This document shows, one piece after another, positions 1 through 11,700 of a stretch of DNA of 64,000 nt; the first letter of the stretch is position 1, and each line of letters opens with the position of its first letter. Origin of the DNA: Trichostrongylus colubriformis (taxonomy: Eukaryota > Nematoda > Chromadorea > Rhabditida > Trichostrongylidae). The notes under the pieces were generated by a model. That model was given only the letters and a program-made list of their open reading frames with translations, searched no databases and was not told where the DNA came from. A program made the position numbers and the translations under genes. The stretch lies in assembly GCA_963978905.1 (NCBI GenBank), contig OZ022258.1:48840591-48904590 (forward strand). Reading direction: 5' to 3'.

Positions 1-118
1 CTATTTATTACATTACCAAGTCCACACGCTGTTTCTCTCAGCATATATCAGTCTATTAATTTATCTGCATATTCGTCCGAATACATCTTCAAAGCGTTTT
101 AGGACAGGGTTTTGTGTA

Positions 119-271
119 CAGTCCATTCCACAGCGCAAGGTAGGGCGTGACCTGAGTGGCCAGAGCGAGAGTGTGTGGCGAGAGTGAGAGTTTGTGGCGG
201 GATGAGAGAGTTTGATACACTCTCATCCAAGTCCGTACGCCATGCCCTATCAAGCGCTCCGAAATGGACTG
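119..271. repeat. Short palindromic inverted-repeat element
   Basis: The left end reads CAGTCCATTCC followed by CAGCGCAAGGTAGGGCGTG. The right end reads CATGCCCTATCAAGCGCT and then TGGACTG, so the two ends are imperfect inverted complements about 30 bases long. The middle is low-complexity GAGAGTG sequence. This is consistent with a small MITE. The small open frames across it are shadows. Confidence 0.5.
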
Positions 272-554
272 TGAGTCTTATTTTTTTGTTTCCATTCATT
301 TATTTGAATGTTTTCTTTCCTCTATGTATAGACGTAATTACCAGCATAGAAAAAATCATATAAAACATTCTCTTTTCACTTCCTATTGTCTTTGTTGTCC
401 TGAATTCTCATAGATGTGTAGCAATGTAGGCGATACAAAACATCTCGAATAGTTTGACCAACGATGGTGTATTCGTAGCAATCGTTCCCAATGGTGTCAA
501 AGATTTCAATCCAAAACGAGAAGAGGGAGCGAAATTTGGTTGGTTTTTAATTAG

Positions 555-1097
555 ATTTGTACAATTCGGCTGCGGCTGAGTTTTCTCGAAAAATGAAAGT
601 ATGGGCAAAAAAACATTTAGGAGCTGCTATAAATTTGGAACCGTACACGGAACTGTATGATGGCCTTCGAGTAGATGTGGAGTTCTTCGATGGTGGAGGT
701 ACCACTTACTTTTATTTTTTCTTTTCTTTTTTTTTGTAATCAGCAATCAAACTCATTGCTCGATACATTCCAGGAAGATATAGTCAACTTTTCGATTTTT
801 AAAGGGAGAAAAACCTTTATTGCTATTTTATTTCTAGAAATCGTTGGAAAATCGAAAGTGACCTTCTTTTTCAATGAAACTTACGAGCGAATATTGCGAA
901 GTGCAGGCTTTCAAACTGTGTGAGATTGCTTCATACTATTTACTTGATTTCCAGTCCTTTAATAATCCCTGTTTTAATATCAGGTTGAGTTTCTACGACC
1001 AGTTATCTCAGAAGATGGACTGAAGCTTTACGGAGAAGAGTTCTTTCATTCATATCTTAATCCACCGAAGGACATCATTATCAGAGCTAGCAAATGA
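555..1097 (+). CDS. Methyltransferase-like protein, 3' exons (partial)
   Basis: Three exons join in one frame: 555-698, 838-917 and 984-1097, ending in TGA at 1095. The acceptors are TTTTAATTAG, TTTCTAG and ATATCAG. The donors are GTACCA and GTGTGA. An AATAAA lies at 1136-1141. The translated C-terminus contains ETYERILRSAGF-type and DGLKLYGEEFF-type segments followed by NPPKDIIIRASK. From family knowledge this resembles the end of nematode SAM-dependent methyltransferases, where an AGF motif is followed by a G-x-E-[FY]-[FW] motif and a final beta strand. The SAM-binding motif I is not in these exons, so the 5' part must lie upstream, probably outside the window. The assignment rests on remembered family shape. 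The exon chain itself is better supported than the function. Confidence 0.5.
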
Positions 1098-1135
1098 TAA
1101 TCATATATTGGTATCTCTATGATATTCTGCAGGGA

Positions 1136-1141
1136 AATAAA
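1136..1141 (+). terminator. Poly(A) signal AATAAA
   Basis: AATAAA lies 38 bases after the stop codon of the methyltransferase-like gene. Confidence 0.5.
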
Positions 1142-1273
1142 TATCAAAACACGAATACATTATGCCTATTGAATGTCGCAATAAGTATCGATTATGTGAA
1201 TCTATTAGGTCGAACCATAATTTCTCCTACACAATGACGAAAAATTTCAATTTTTCTTAATTTATGTCTAACT

Positions 1274-1870
1274 TCAGTCAACAAAATATGTACCATTATA
1301 ATCAACAATATATTGCCAGCGAGTAGGGAGATAATAGATGCCTTGCTTGTAGAAGTCTGAGGATTTCTCGTCGAAGAAATTTTGGAGGTCGATCTTGAGA
1401 TCATCGTCATCTTTGAACTGCCGTCCGTCGAGAAAATGGGTCAGAGATCGGAACAGGTGGTAGTCAGATGGGGCCATGTCTGTAGAATACGGTGGATGGG
1501 GGAACTTCGTCCAACCAAGGTCCTGGATCCTTTGACACGTCAACATTGCCGCATGTGGGCGATCGTTGTCGTGGAGGAAGAAGTCTCGGTCTATTTTCAC
1601 GGTAAGTTTTGCGGCTACGGTGTCCAATTGCTGTAGTGGAGATCGGCAGTGACTGTCGTGTTGGATGGTAACAGTTCCCTTTTTTTTTGAAAATTCAAGA
1701 AAAATTTTCTCTGTGCAATTTTTTGAAATTTTTTTCTGTTTCAACTTGAGTCGATCAAGCCATCGGGTTGCTGCCATATGAGAGACAGTACCTGGGCCCA
1801 TCGACTGGTTGTTCGGTTAGTGGCCTTGCGTGCTGAGGAATCGGCGCGGTGTTCGTGAATTTCGTACCTC
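1274..1870 (-). mobile_element. Decayed mariner transposase, C-terminal half
   Basis: The minus-strand frame 1801-1274 carries HDNDRPHAA, then PHPPYSTDMAPSDYHLFRSL, then FLDGRQF. These are the second and third catalytic-region blocks of mariner (DD34D) transposases. The frame ends close to the usual C-terminus (LPTRWQYIVDYNG). Upstream, 1802-1870 has an in-frame stop, and no helix-turn-helix domain was seen. The first catalytic block is poorly preserved and an A-rich insertion (KKKISK) interrupts it. I found no convincing terminal repeats. It is a dead fragment and not a host gene. Confidence 0.75.
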
Positions 1871-4204
1871 TCGTGAAATTGTCGTAAATTCACTGCTAAT
1901 TGAAGCCATAGAGAGTATGAATGTGTTAATGAGTAGTCTCACTCGCTTCATATAGCCCCAACTACCAAATATTCAGGAAACTTCCACAGTTTTCCCTAAG
2001 AAATATAAAAAGTGTAACAGAAATTATGGTTCAACTTAATATTTAAAAATTGTGTGCGCCTGGCAGCTCGGCTAGAAGGTGGACGCTGAGCTAGTCTCGG
2101 TGATAAGAGTACAGTGGGCGGTGTTTCGGCCACACCCACGGCGTGTCGAGCGCGTGCTGAAAGGTGTGGCAAGAACGTTGCCTTCTTTTACCGCTGACTA
2201 TCTTTACAACTTCCACCCCCTCACCGAGCGTATGACGTCTTTCTGAAGCTGAATAGGAGGGTTACTGACCCAAAGAAAATCAAGGGCCTCAATTCATGAT
2301 AATGTAACTCTGTCGCCTTCCTAGACGTGGAGGACCTGATGAAATCGGATGCCACTCTGTAGGTCTTTGAAAGAAAACGTGCGGATGGATTATGGACTAT
2401 TCGAGAGTGAAATCAAATTAGACAAATCAATCCACAAATCGCTGATTTGACAAGCTCCTTCTGAATCCTCGACTTCTGTAGTACAGCAAGGAAATTTAAA
2501 ACCTCAGAGCCGCTATAACAACAACTTTTCTGACAGGAATTGTAGTTCCATTGAGCAATCAGGAGCTATTGTGATGTTAAATGCATGGCGCACTCCACAA
2601 AACACCCCACAAATGTATCAATCATTACTTATCCTAACGAGCCCTGAATTATTTTGGAAAATTTTTCGCCCACAAATAACTGAGTACTTTTCTTCCTTTC
2701 GTTATAAGATCAGTGACAACATCAACCGGACGACCGCTACCCGACCGCCTCGCACCGGATGACCACTCTCACCATCTGGTAATGCAGTGGGGTGGGCACA
2801 AAAGCCGGCTGCCACCAATGAGCCTGTCAGCATGTTTTAACGGAATTGAACACGAAAAAACGCGTACGCTTATGGGAAACCAAATAATACTGAAAATAGC
2901 CACGTAAACACATGTTAGATGCATAAATTCCCATGGTCTTGCAAAGTGCATGAGGGTGTCGAATCGATTCCTGGGTGCACACAGCTTCATCGATTGAGGT
3001 ATGTCTTTAACTATATGTAGAATTCTTCGTTAACTATAAATTTGTATTTTATCAAGTACCTTAGCTTGTACATATATCTGATATTCCTTATATTATAGAG
3101 GTTATTTGAGCAATTTCTAAAATTTGTCCGCATGTTCCCAAATAATTACTGCCTACTTCCCTGCTTTGTCACCAGTCTTCACCCCCAACCATCTTGTTTT
3201 TATTGCCTCATGTGGTCAATTTATTCGAAATATATGAAAACGTTATAATTTTGTGAGCGCATGATGTTTCCCTCCTTGATGAACTTTCTGAAACCCGGAT
3301 GAACTATTCAAAATCGCACCATATGATTCATTCGCTAAAAAATACTCAAAAAATTGCTTATCGCACGATAATTGTTCGATATTTACTTATTTTTGCATTA
3401 TTTATTGCGCACTGAAGGTATCTTATTGTCTGTGCCGCAAGCGGAAGGGGCTCCTTTTTTTTTCTGAGCTTAGGCAATAATGAGTCCAAAGTGGGACTGA
3501 CCCCCTCTCATCATTGCAATGAGCGATCATTCTGCAGTTGAATCAATGATTGAACTGATAATTTATCTGCTGTATAAATCACTTTTTTTGGATTTCTGTC
3601 TATGTGGACTGCGATCGGTTTGTCAGTTTGTATGCGAGGCTGTTCGCAAAATAGTGATTGTGGATGGATTGTTCAGAGTACGCGATTCAAGCGGAAAAGA
3701 TAACATAGCAGCAATGTCATGAGGGTTATCAATTAGGTGAATGATACGTCTGATCGCGTCAATCGCCTGATCACCCAAATCGCTTGATCGACATGCCCTT
3801 TTTCTTTCCGCCTGAGTCGCGAACTTTTAAGATTGCTTTGGGAAAGCAATAGTGAAGAATAACCATTCTAAAGATGCAAAGCTGAATATTCTCGCAGCAA
3901 CAATTTTTCACCAAGTCTGTGCACGCTAAAACCGCAAGAGGAATCAGCTCAGGGAAAGTGCGCAGAAATAAAGTTTGTCGGGGATCAGTGGAGTCTATCA
4001 CAACGGTTGCGTGAAAGTTGTGGGAAAACCAGCAGAAAGCTGCAAATCTATCACAAATCGTAGTCAGTTTAGGTAGCCATCCGATTGTGCGCAGAAGGCC
4101 TGCGAACGTGTGATAGGCTCGTCATCTTGAGAGTATAATTCCAAAACTTTAAATTCTACGACTAACGGGGATTACCAATGTATGTCGGCTGGCATGGCTG
4201 CGAA
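1871..4204. other. Intergenic region, no gene supported
   Basis: Only short open frames without splice support were found. A patch at 3640-3830 rich in GCGATCAGGCGA-like words resembles 17740-17960 and is probably a dispersed repeat. Confidence 0.4.
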
Positions 4205-4400
4205 TTAAAGGGGCATTCCAGGATTATAGGGGTATTATAGCTCCCCGTGGTCAGATAGTTCAACACACAGCCAATAGGCTGTACATTTACCGAGGCGTAA
4301 GTGTCATTCGCTGGAGCGTGCAGAGCCAAAGAAGCGAGCGCGATTCCACCAAGCAGCCCAGCCCCGCCCATCTTAGAGGTGGTTGTTTTTCCATTGCATT
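4205..4400. repeat. TTAA-family inverted-repeat element, partial copy
   Basis: The sequence starts TTAAAGGGGCATTCCAGGA and continues with GTGTCATTCGCTGGAGCGTGC and then CCAGCCCCGCCCA. It matches the left part of the element at 46045-46535. The right end was not recognised, so the boundary is approximate. Confidence 0.5.
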
Positions 4401-4960
4401 GACGGTGGCAACGGTGGCAACAGCGTCGCAGATGAGGCCTACGATTTGTGTGATAGGATAAGACAAGAAGAGATGCCAATGATAAAGAAGACGTCGATAT
4501 GAGGGAACAGGTGATATCCCAGAGTTCCTTATGATACCATCCAGCGGGAACTGATTCGAAGGCTCTTTTTCACGCGGCAATCTCGTCCGAGGCCAGATGT
4601 CAAGATGCCTCATTTTTGCAATTTTCGGGGAATTTTTTCGGATTTTTCTTTGTCTGCATATACCTCAGCATCTCTAACTTCATAACTTAGCGCTTCATCC
4701 CACTCAAGGTAATCCTGGCATGTGCTTTTGAATAATGTTGTGGCTATCCTGTCTATAGCACGATTGAGAATTCACAGAATGGTGGTGTAGTCTCGATAGA
4801 GGCCGTGACAGCACAGAAGCCACGCCCGAGCCCGGATGTTTTGACCATGGCTCAACGTGAAATCTTCTATTTTTCAACTCTGAAGATGGCTTCGACATGA
4901 GTTCTGTGGTGGCCGTTGCCCTTTGTACGTTTTTTTTTCTACAAAACCGAAGTAATAGCT

Positions 4961-4968
4961 CTTCAGAA
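4961..4968 (+). promoter_or_regulatory. Splice acceptor before the UQCRH start, possible SL site
   Basis: CTCTTCAG sits seven bases before the start codon. An ATG at 4897 upstream would run into a stop across any 47-base intron here, so the acceptor probably receives a spliced leader or a non-coding 5' exon. Confidence 0.4.
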
Positions 4969-4974
4969 TTGAAG

Positions 4975-7900
4975 ATGCCAGAGAAAGACGAGCCCCTGGA
5001 ACCAGGAAAGGATCAACTGAAGCAGTGGCGTGATCGTTGCGCTGAGAAATATCCTGAATTGAAGAACGCTCTCGATGAATGCAACGAACGGGTCAATTCA
5101 CGTAAGAAAACCGAAGAGAACTGCGTTCAGGTGGGCAGCCACACTTAAACCTGTTTTCTTAGACAATTGAAAGACTACCAGACATGTGGGTTTGATCCTA
5201 CCATACTTTATATGCTAATTTGGGCAATGATGAAGCTCGCGAATCAAGTCATTCAAACGAAAACTGGTGGTCCAAGAAAACTATACATGTGGCGCATTTT
5301 CCTGTGAAAAGCGCGCTCCTGAAACTTTCGAGGGCAATGTTTTTAACAGACTCCACCTTTCCTAAAAGTTCCTAAGAGGCCGCCTCCTAGGATTGACTGT
5401 GCCGAGGTGTAGAGTAATGAGCATGGTAGCGGAATGGTACTTATTTTATCACACCAATGCCTGATTGGTTGAACTTGCGCGATGCTTGACGTGGCCGTTT
5501 TTTTGGTGAAAACGTCAAAACGTCCACCGGTCAATATGAAGGTATGGAATGAATGAACTGAATAATCCCTACCACTGCCTTAAAGTGCGTGGAGAGGGAG
5601 TGAGGGAGCGGGGGAGGGGGGCAGTTGCCACCCGCACCAGGTGTTGTCGAATGCGAGACCCATGGTGCATAGAGTGCATAGAGGGCACACCAAAGACACC
5701 GGGAGGGGTAAAGACAAAGTGAGAACTGTGAATACATGTTCTCCGAAACAATCAGTCCAATTTAAAAGACGTGATGTGTGGGGAAACTCGCATTTAAAAA
5801 ACGCGGCTTGGGATATTTTCACGATCCCGCATACTGCGAGTCACGCTATCACTCATCCGCCGGGTGCTGACTGTAGTCCCACGGAAAAACTCACCGACGC
5901 GCGCATACAGCTTGTGCTGAGTGACGTCACAGCCACTGCGCAGCGCGATAGTGAGTAATGGCCCGCGCTTCCTTTCCACTGCAATGAGGGAGAGCTTGCT
6001 GTGACTCTGCTTATATGCTTATACACTGAGGGCCAGCATTGATGATGCGGCAAGTTTTGCTGCTTTGACAGGCATACAACAGCTGGGAGAGTTGGCCTTT
6101 GTGTAGCTAGACTGTCCAGTCGTATGGATTCGCCTAAGCCGAGTGATGTAGATGTTTTAGGAGACTGCGTGTGCTCCGTCCGATGCATAACGATGTGGGG
6201 AGACACAGAGTAGAACAGTGTCACCCATCTGAAGACTTTGGTGAAGTCTTGAGAGCTTCATTGAAGTCTTTGGTCATCGTCTTTGTTAGAGTGACAACAA
6301 GGTTTCCTCATTGAGACATAATGTTCGCAGTGCAGACCATTGCTCACCGTCGCGTCTCGCGGTGGCTATGTCGCCACCAAGCACGCGTCGCATGAGCGCC
6401 AGTGAGTTTTTCCCTCTTCCCGTCGCCTGTAGGGAGAGAGGACCTTCGCAGCCACTCGGTTTTTCCCCTCGTCCGTCTGCAGTCTGCCTCCGCTAGTGAT
6501 GCAGAGAGGCGCAAATGAGCAGGGAATTTCGGGTTCTTATTTCTCGGGTTTTTTACCGTTTAATTTTGTTATTATTCTACTGCTACGCAGCTGAGCACCC
6601 CTAATTTCGCATTCCACAATCTGCCGAATTCGCTACCCGGTTCTTTCAAAGCCCATTCCAAGCTCCATCTCATGTTAGGTTGTCCCGAAAGTCTTGTAGG
6701 ATTTTTTCGATCACCACTTTTTATTATTTTTTCTTCCAACAAACAATTAGGCAACAACGTATTCACCATCGTTGTCGACAGCACTCTGCCACCTCATAGG
6801 TAGATCGTTGATTTCCTCCGCCCAGAACTATCGCTTCTGAGGTCGAAGAAGTCAGCGATCGCCTGTGCAAGCAAGTCTAATCAACGAATTTTCCCTTGGC
6901 CAGGAAGGATTTCAGAGGATGGGAAAGGTGGTAGTCAGAAGGGGCAATGTTTGAAGAGTATGATGGGTGGGGCAGGACATACCAGCCGAGCTCGTGTGGC
7001 TTGGCCTGGATACGCTTCGCGATGTGGGAGCTGGCGTTGTCATGAAATAGAGTGACTGCGGACCACTCCCGGCGCTTTTCTCGAACAGCGACGGCGAGCT
7101 GCTGAAGCTATGGGTGCATAGGCAGCGGTGACTGCCTCGTATTGTACCAGCACTTCTTGGATCCTGTGCATGGTTCGTCTTCCATGTCAATATCGCCGTT
7201 GCTGAAGCTGATGAACCAGCGGCGCACGGTCTCGTAGCTCACACATCCCTTGTCCAATGCAGCGTTGATGGAATGGCAAGCTTCCGTCGCCTTGATGCCG
7301 CAAGACCACTCATAGTAGATGACACCTCGTGTGGGGTGGGTATCGACTACGGGCACTGTAGCTCTCTCCACGGAATCTGGTGGGTCGATATATACTTTGT
7401 TAGGAAGCTTAGAGAACCTTCTACCATATTTCTGAACGGCCCAGATCTCTCGAAGTACACAAGTTACTGATTTTATTTGAATGATCCTACAAGACTTTTG
7501 GGACGCAATCGGTTTAGTTGCATTTCTGTGCGACCGAAGATGCTCGTTTGTGTGGCGACAGGTACAATGGCGCTGTTGACAGCAGCAACTAAGGCACTTC
7601 CTTCCTTTGCAGAGGGTGTAGGAGCAACACCGACATCTTGCGTGGTATTTTCACGATGGCGCGCACGTATCCACGGCCGATTAGTGGCATTTGCATTGTA
7701 TGGACGGCTGAGGCGCCAGTCGCGCTGCACGGCCTCGAGCCGAGATCGCTCTTCACTAATATTTACATCCCTACCGATTGAAAAGCGATGGAGGATGTGG
7801 TCTTTGCCGCAGAGCAATTTTCTGATAAAAGTAAGGGTATCAGTGGTGATGACCAGTAAAGGTGCTTCTGCATTGAAATGATCAGTATGGGAGCATTCCG

Positions 7901-8510
7901 TCGAGTCAAAGGTATCGTCCACGGTATCTTTTGTAACCCATATATTAACCTTGCACTTGCTTTCCATGGGCTACATGCAAAGTTTCGCACGAAAAAACAA
8001 GAGGTCGACTAGACAGAGCTCCTCAAAGTGACGTCCGATGGGGGTGAGGCTTCCGAGGAGACGCAGACACGAGGACTCCAGTAGCAAAGGGGCAACGGTC
8101 GCGTGGTCAGGAACGCACGGTAACAAACCAACCAAGTGGGCGCGAAAATTCGAAGTGCGCTCTTCTCTCCGACAGCTGTTATAATGTTGCTCCGCGGAAA
8201 GTTGAACGAGTTACAGCTTCTACAGTTTTTTGATTCCCGTCCTAGAACAAAGGAGATTTCTCGCTTTTCTCCCGCTTCGTGTGTTGTATACAGCAGAGTG
8301 ATTTTGAGAAGATTAGAATCATGGAATTTCATTGGACGGTTCCTTCAAGCAAAGCGAAGTAGCAGTAGCGGTCAAGTTATGCCATAATATCGCAATCCAC
8401 GAACAATACGATAAAATCAATTCTATAAACCTTGTTTTCAGGAATTCTGGGACTTTATTGAGAAAGTCGATAAATGTGCCGTGCCCAAAGCATTTGCGGC
8501 GCTCAAGTAA
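4975..8510 (+). CDS. Cytochrome b-c1 complex hinge subunit (UQCRH / QCR6-like)
   Basis: The product is the small acidic hinge subunit of mitochondrial complex III, which sits next to cytochrome c1 and helps its contact with cytochrome c. There are two exons, 4975-5130 and 8442-8510, joined in phase 0 at CAG|GTGGGC and TTTTCAG|GAA, giving 74 residues. Exon 1 contains DRCAEKY, ALDECNERVNSR and KTEENC. Exon 2 contains FWDFIEKVDKCAVPKAF. The four cysteines (two per arm) and the family pattern C-x-E-R-V-x-S-R...C...DF..x-D-x-C match UQCRH. ATG 4975 was chosen because CTCTTCAG ends at 4968, a likely trans- or cis-splice site, and upstream frames close. The N-terminal acidic stretch is shorter than in mammals. 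The intron is about 3.3 kb and full of repeats. An AATAAA lies at 8557. Confidence 0.82.
6675..7506 (-). mobile_element. Decayed mariner-like element in the UQCRH intron
   Basis: The left end begins TTAGGTTGTCCCGAAAGTCT, a typical mariner terminal sequence. The right end carries TCCTACAAGACTTTTGGGAC, the degenerate complement. The minus strand first encodes YEWSCGIKATEACHSINAA and TVRRWFISFSNGD with DMEDEP, the N-terminal helix-turn-helix and linker of mariner transposase. It then encodes, in another frame, HDNASSHIAKRIQ-type and PSDYHLSHPL-type catalytic blocks. The element is about 830 bp against ~1.3 kb for a full copy, so the middle is deleted and the frame is broken. Confidence 0.8.
7960..8330. 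repeat. Dispersed repeat, family V
   Basis: GGCTACATGCAAAGTTTCGC, a GAGGAGACGCAGACACGAGG patch and GGGCGCGAAAATTCGAAGTG recur in the same order at 63100-63360, with a more distant relative at 31773-32133. This copy fills the 3' part of the UQCRH intron. Confidence 0.5.
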
Positions 8511-8556
8511 ATTAAGTACAAGGTTTCAATGATTACTGAATGTTTTCGCTAATCTT

Positions 8557-8562
8557 AATAAA
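8557..8562 (+). terminator. Poly(A) signal AATAAA of the UQCRH gene
   Basis: AATAAA lies 47 bases after the stop codon. The next gene starts about 215 bases further on, on the same strand. Confidence 0.6.
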
Positions 8563-8776
8563 TATACTTCTTTAATGTTTCTTGTGTAGTGTTTTATTAG
8601 TTCATCACAGACTAAATAGAGACGAAAGTATTGCGGGAACCCGCCGACAATTTTTTGTCGAACTATGCACGGCTCGGTGAGGCACTCAAGAATTTATTGG
8701 GGAATGTTCATGCATTCATAAGTGGCGAAAATGGCCTGCGTGTTTGTAACATCTCTTCTGCACTTATTCTACGAAG

Positions 8777-11700
8777 ATGGCTTCGAAAGCGATACAGAAG
8801 TCGGCTGCAAAGAAGAAAATTCTAGCTGCTTCTAGCACAACATCAAGCGCTAAAACAAAGGTGGAGATAGCTGGCGAGAAGAAGGAAAATGTCGCACCAG
8901 AGAGTGTGGAAGAGGTGAGTGCTACTGGATAAATAAAATTAATGGAACTATAATTTCGTTACTCTCGCTTCTGTACAAGATGTGATGAATACGTGTATAA
9001 ATGGCTGCTGAACTATGTCACCCTTCAATAGTTTTTTTTCACACTGTTTTCCTGATGAGACCGTACTCGTGCCGTCCTTGTAAACGCTGGAAGTTATATG
9101 AGCTTTAATAAATTTACTCTGCGACTCCTGGAAAATACAAAGGACAAAGTCAAGAATATTGTGCAGGAAATGGCCATGCAAGCAGAGTCAAGCGTGGGTC
9201 GTGGGGATTCTTCACGAAATTGTGCTGTGGATTGGAATGTAGAAGGGGGGAGGGGGTCGTTGCTCTCAAGAAAGTTCCCTCAGAACTCGACCCTGCACGG
9301 CTGTGGGCCCATACCAACTATGAAAGGCCTGACCGTACAAAATCAGGACTGGAGCATGTACGACTTCCCTTATTCTTCCTATATACGTAAAGAACACGAA
9401 AACTGGATGAGTATAGCTCTTAAAAATCGATAGTTCCCAATTTTTTCCTTGATAATGACCATTTTCCGCTCCCCACCGCACTCTTCGACCAGCACGTCCT
9501 CGCCTTGTTGAATACGGCCCAATCCGACCATCGCTTGACCCTGATGAACAAACCTAACAGTGGCAGAAAGGCCACGATCATAACTTCCCACATTCAATCA
9601 CTTCAGCTGTCTCACTTCTCAAAGGCGGGCGTAGTGGCTGTGCTTCTTTTTAAAACCGAGTTTTATATTTCCAAATGATATTCAGAGAGCTGTGGCTGCA
9701 AGTGTTAAAAGGAAAAGTTGGAACGGAAAAACCGAATACTATCATTAAAAATAAAAAAGTATGTTAGTGCAACGTTAATCAATCTTGCTCAGGTAGTTGA
9801 ATTATTAATATCGGCAGTGATCTCAAAAGTTGAAGCTGAACAAGTTAACGACCCGACGAAGATCGGAGCCACCACCAATCCACGAAGACGATCAGTGAGC
9901 GCTTTTCAAAGACAATTTGTAGGGTAATGTAATAGCGCATACGCTCCTGGGAGTTTTTATCAAAATAAAGTCGCATTGTTTTTTTTGTGAAAGTCAGTGT
10001 TAAGTCAGAACAATCGCATCGTCACAACGAAAACAAGGCAGATGAAGCAAAGGGTCGTTGCCGTATGTAAGTTCGTTTATTCAAAATTAGAAGCCACCTA
10101 GGATGAATTTTTATACAGATGATAAAAATGCACTTGTAAAATAGTGAAGCCCAAAAATATTCTGGGCTGTTAGCTATGCATAGATACGATCACTGAGACG
10201 CTTCTCCACGCGGGCATTTCACTTTTTTCCTTGGTTATTTCCTTCTGCATTTTGTTGCTGCAATCGCTATTCATATATTTGTTGAATACGTCATTTACTT
10301 CCCGTCATTACACAATCACGTAAAGGAACCGTCTACGGAAATTTGAGTTTTTCTCTCCCCCCCCCTTTCCCCCTCCCTCTCCCCACTTATTGTTAGTATT
10401 GTACCTGTTCACTACGGGCTACCTGCATGCAAGAAAAACAAAGAAAGCCAAGAAATCACGAAGAGTTTAAAGATGGCTGGAATGAACCCCTTTACGTTTC
10501 GTCCGCGTATCGTGAGCTGAGCTACGAAGGAGCAAAGCTGCGGAGGCCACGTGATCAGGGACGCAGTGGGGGAGTAAATCAACTCAGGGCGCGAAACTGT
10601 GCACTGCGTCACTCACCGCTGACAATCGCTGAAAGGTTGTTCGGAATCTTTCAGTTTTTTTTTTTGCGTTTCTGTATCTCCTGTATCTAATACAGTGATT
10701 TTGAGAGGAATTGAAATTTTCGTGCATGATTTCTTGGACAACCCAGCCTTCCATGAGTTGTGCCAAATCAATGATTAGTCAGTATAATGACTGAAACGTG
10801 ATTGTCCGTGATGATATGGATGCTGCACACCGCACATGGGCAAGCCTGTTATCTATAGTAACTTTAAAACTCTGTTTATGTTGCGAACGTTGTGAGAAAT
10901 ATTCCTACTGAACACGTACGCATATTTTGCAATCTTTCAATACATTTACTCTGCTGCCATTTCAGCGAAAGTGGTGATTCAGACGCTCAGATCGAAGCGT
11001 TTCTTCAGCAAGCGTTTACTGCTCCGCTAACCCTTACACATACTACTAGAAGGAGAAGGTCAGCTGAGTTCTAATTCTGAGACCTTGAAATAGCCTTTTC
11101 AATCGGAAGATTCTGGCATATTACAAGCCATACCATTCTCAGCCGGTTTGAAAACAGTGATAGGGGTAATGTCGGTAACGAGATCTCCTATAATGAGTCA
11201 CGCAAATGAAAGGGGGCCAAGAAGGTCAAATGTGGCGAAACTCCGGATGAGAAAGAGTGCCCCGGGCTTTATAAGAGCCGTTTTCTTTAACACCCTCCAT
11301 TGTTTTATGCTAGCTCGCCCTTTTTCCGGGCCGGCCCGCCTCTTTTCAGAATGAGCGGTGGCAAGGGGTTCTTCCTCGGGTTTTTGATCTTCATTCCATT
11401 TCTCTTCATTTTCTCACTGCTAAGCACGACTACCTTTTATTTGATGATCTTTCCATATACGGCCCGAATTACCCTATCACTGCCTTTGAATTAGCAGTCG
11501 AATAGAAAAGTGAGTCCCACCGATGCTGAGTCAAATTTTGTGAGAAGGACTCAATTCTGTAAGCACCCGTCCCCCAAATTAAACCAGTCCTTTCATCTAA
11601 AAGGGATAGTGGGAACCTAGGCACCGAACCGAATCTGTAAGCATATCTGCTCTAATCTCCATATATTATGGGCAATTTTGCTGGTAATGTCCTACAGTGC

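Noticed and set aside
6311..6496. Candidate UQCRH exon containing an ADHC-like motif
   Set aside because: Frame and surrounding residues do not fit the family; the exon at 8442-8510 fits fully.
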